A stretch of 5,551 nt of DNA, from NCBI GenBank assembly GCA_964577315.1, contig CAZNYT010000112.1, positions 1-5,551 of the forward strand. Direction: 5' to 3'. This DNA comes from Desulfonatronospira sp964577315. GTDB lineage: Bacteria > Desulfobacterota > Desulfovibrionia > Desulfovibrionales > Desulfonatronovibrionaceae. This document shows positions 5,259-5,551 of this stretch, piece by piece. Below the pieces are notes generated by a model. That model was given only the letters and a program-made list of their open reading frames with translations, was not told where the DNA came from and did no database searches. Numbering within the stretch: position 1 is the first letter of the stretch; the number at the start of each line of letters is the position of its first letter. The translations under genes and the position numbers were made by a program.

Positions 5259-5551
5259 TTAGACAGCGAATCTTTCCCGCCACATCTCGAACATGAGCAA
5301 GGCCCAGATCTGGTGGGCATTGTTCTCTTTTCCTTCCTGGTGCCTTTCCCACAGCCTGCTGATGTATTCGGGCTGGAAGTAATCCTTCAACGTGCTATCA
5401 GAAGATAAAATCTTTTCCCGGGCATACTGACCCAACTCCCCCCGCATCCAGTCAGTCAGAGGCACGCAGAATCCCTGTTTTTTTCGATAAAGGATATCCT
5501 GGGGCAGCCTGGACTCATTCATCTTCTTGAAAATGTACTTGGACTCCTTGT
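5259..5551 (-). CDS. Asparagine synthase-type amidotransferase, C-terminal part
   Basis: Only the last 96 codons are in the window; the gene continues past the right edge and the frame is open to the last base. The visible part begins KESKYIFKKMNESRLPQDIL and contains the highly characteristic RKKQGFCVPLTDWMRGEL, followed by an acidic linker and QIWALLMFEMWRERF near the end. This is the C-terminal end of the synthetase domain of glutamine-dependent asparagine synthases (AsnB type). These use glutamine and ATP to amidate a carboxylate. Paralogues of this type are frequent in polysaccharide clusters, including exosortase-linked ones, where they may modify sugar acids rather than aspartate. The catalytic N-terminal glutaminase half and the ATP site lie outside the window, so the exact subfamily cannot be decided. 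The ATG at 5520-5522 is an internal methionine, not a start. Confidence 0.88.
   Translation of the reverse strand, partial: KESKYIFKKMNESRLPQDILYRKKQGFCVPLTDWMRGELGQYAREKILSSDSTLKDYFQPEYISRLWERHQEGKENNAHQIWALLMFEMWRERFAV

Overview
The window is a stretch of bacterial chromosome, moderately GC-rich in its genes and clearly AT-rich in one intergenic gap. The gene content is an orphaned Phd/YefM antitoxin, VanZ-like fragments, a TIGR03790-family secreted protein, a non-hydrolysing UDP-GlcNAc 2-epimerase, a CapK/PaaK-like adenylate-forming enzyme and an asparagine-synthase-type amidotransferase. This suggests a Gram-negative bacterium with an exopolysaccharide/exosortase-type locus. A sulfate-reducing Desulfobacterota (deltaproteobacterial) host is my best guess, but it rests on gene style only and is weak.

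Left part (1-1134): a scarred accessory region. It opens with an intact small antitoxin gene on the + strand. The overlapping PIN-toxin reading frame keeps only its first dozen codons before it runs into unrelated DNA. Two 5'-truncated VanZ-like fragments follow, one on each strand, with their broken 5' ends overlapping at about 549-561. About 260 bases without a recognisable gene (876-1134) contain a strong hairpin, other dyads and the first copy of a 36-base direct repeat.

Right part (1135-5551): all genes lie on the - strand, so transcription runs from high to low coordinates. The order is: 3' end of an asparagine-synthase-like gene (cut by the window edge), 83-base gap, phenylacetate-CoA-ligase/CapK-like gene, 236-base AT-rich gap, TIGR03790-family secreted protein, 28-base gap, wecB-like epimerase. 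The last two share a direction, have good Shine-Dalgarno sites and probably form one transcription unit. The second copy of the 36-base repeat encodes the last dozen residues of the epimerase, so the end of the polysaccharide locus coincides with the edge of the repeat-rich, rearranged zone.

Functionally, the right part fits a surface-polysaccharide locus. The epimerase would supply ManNAc-type nucleotide sugar. The amidotransferase and adenylate-forming enzyme are of kinds often found in polysaccharide clusters, particularly exosortase-linked ones. From memory, the TIGR03790 family is described as restricted to genomes with exosortase. No exosortase or PEP-CTERM protein is visible here, so the exosortase link is an inference to be tested in flanking sequence.
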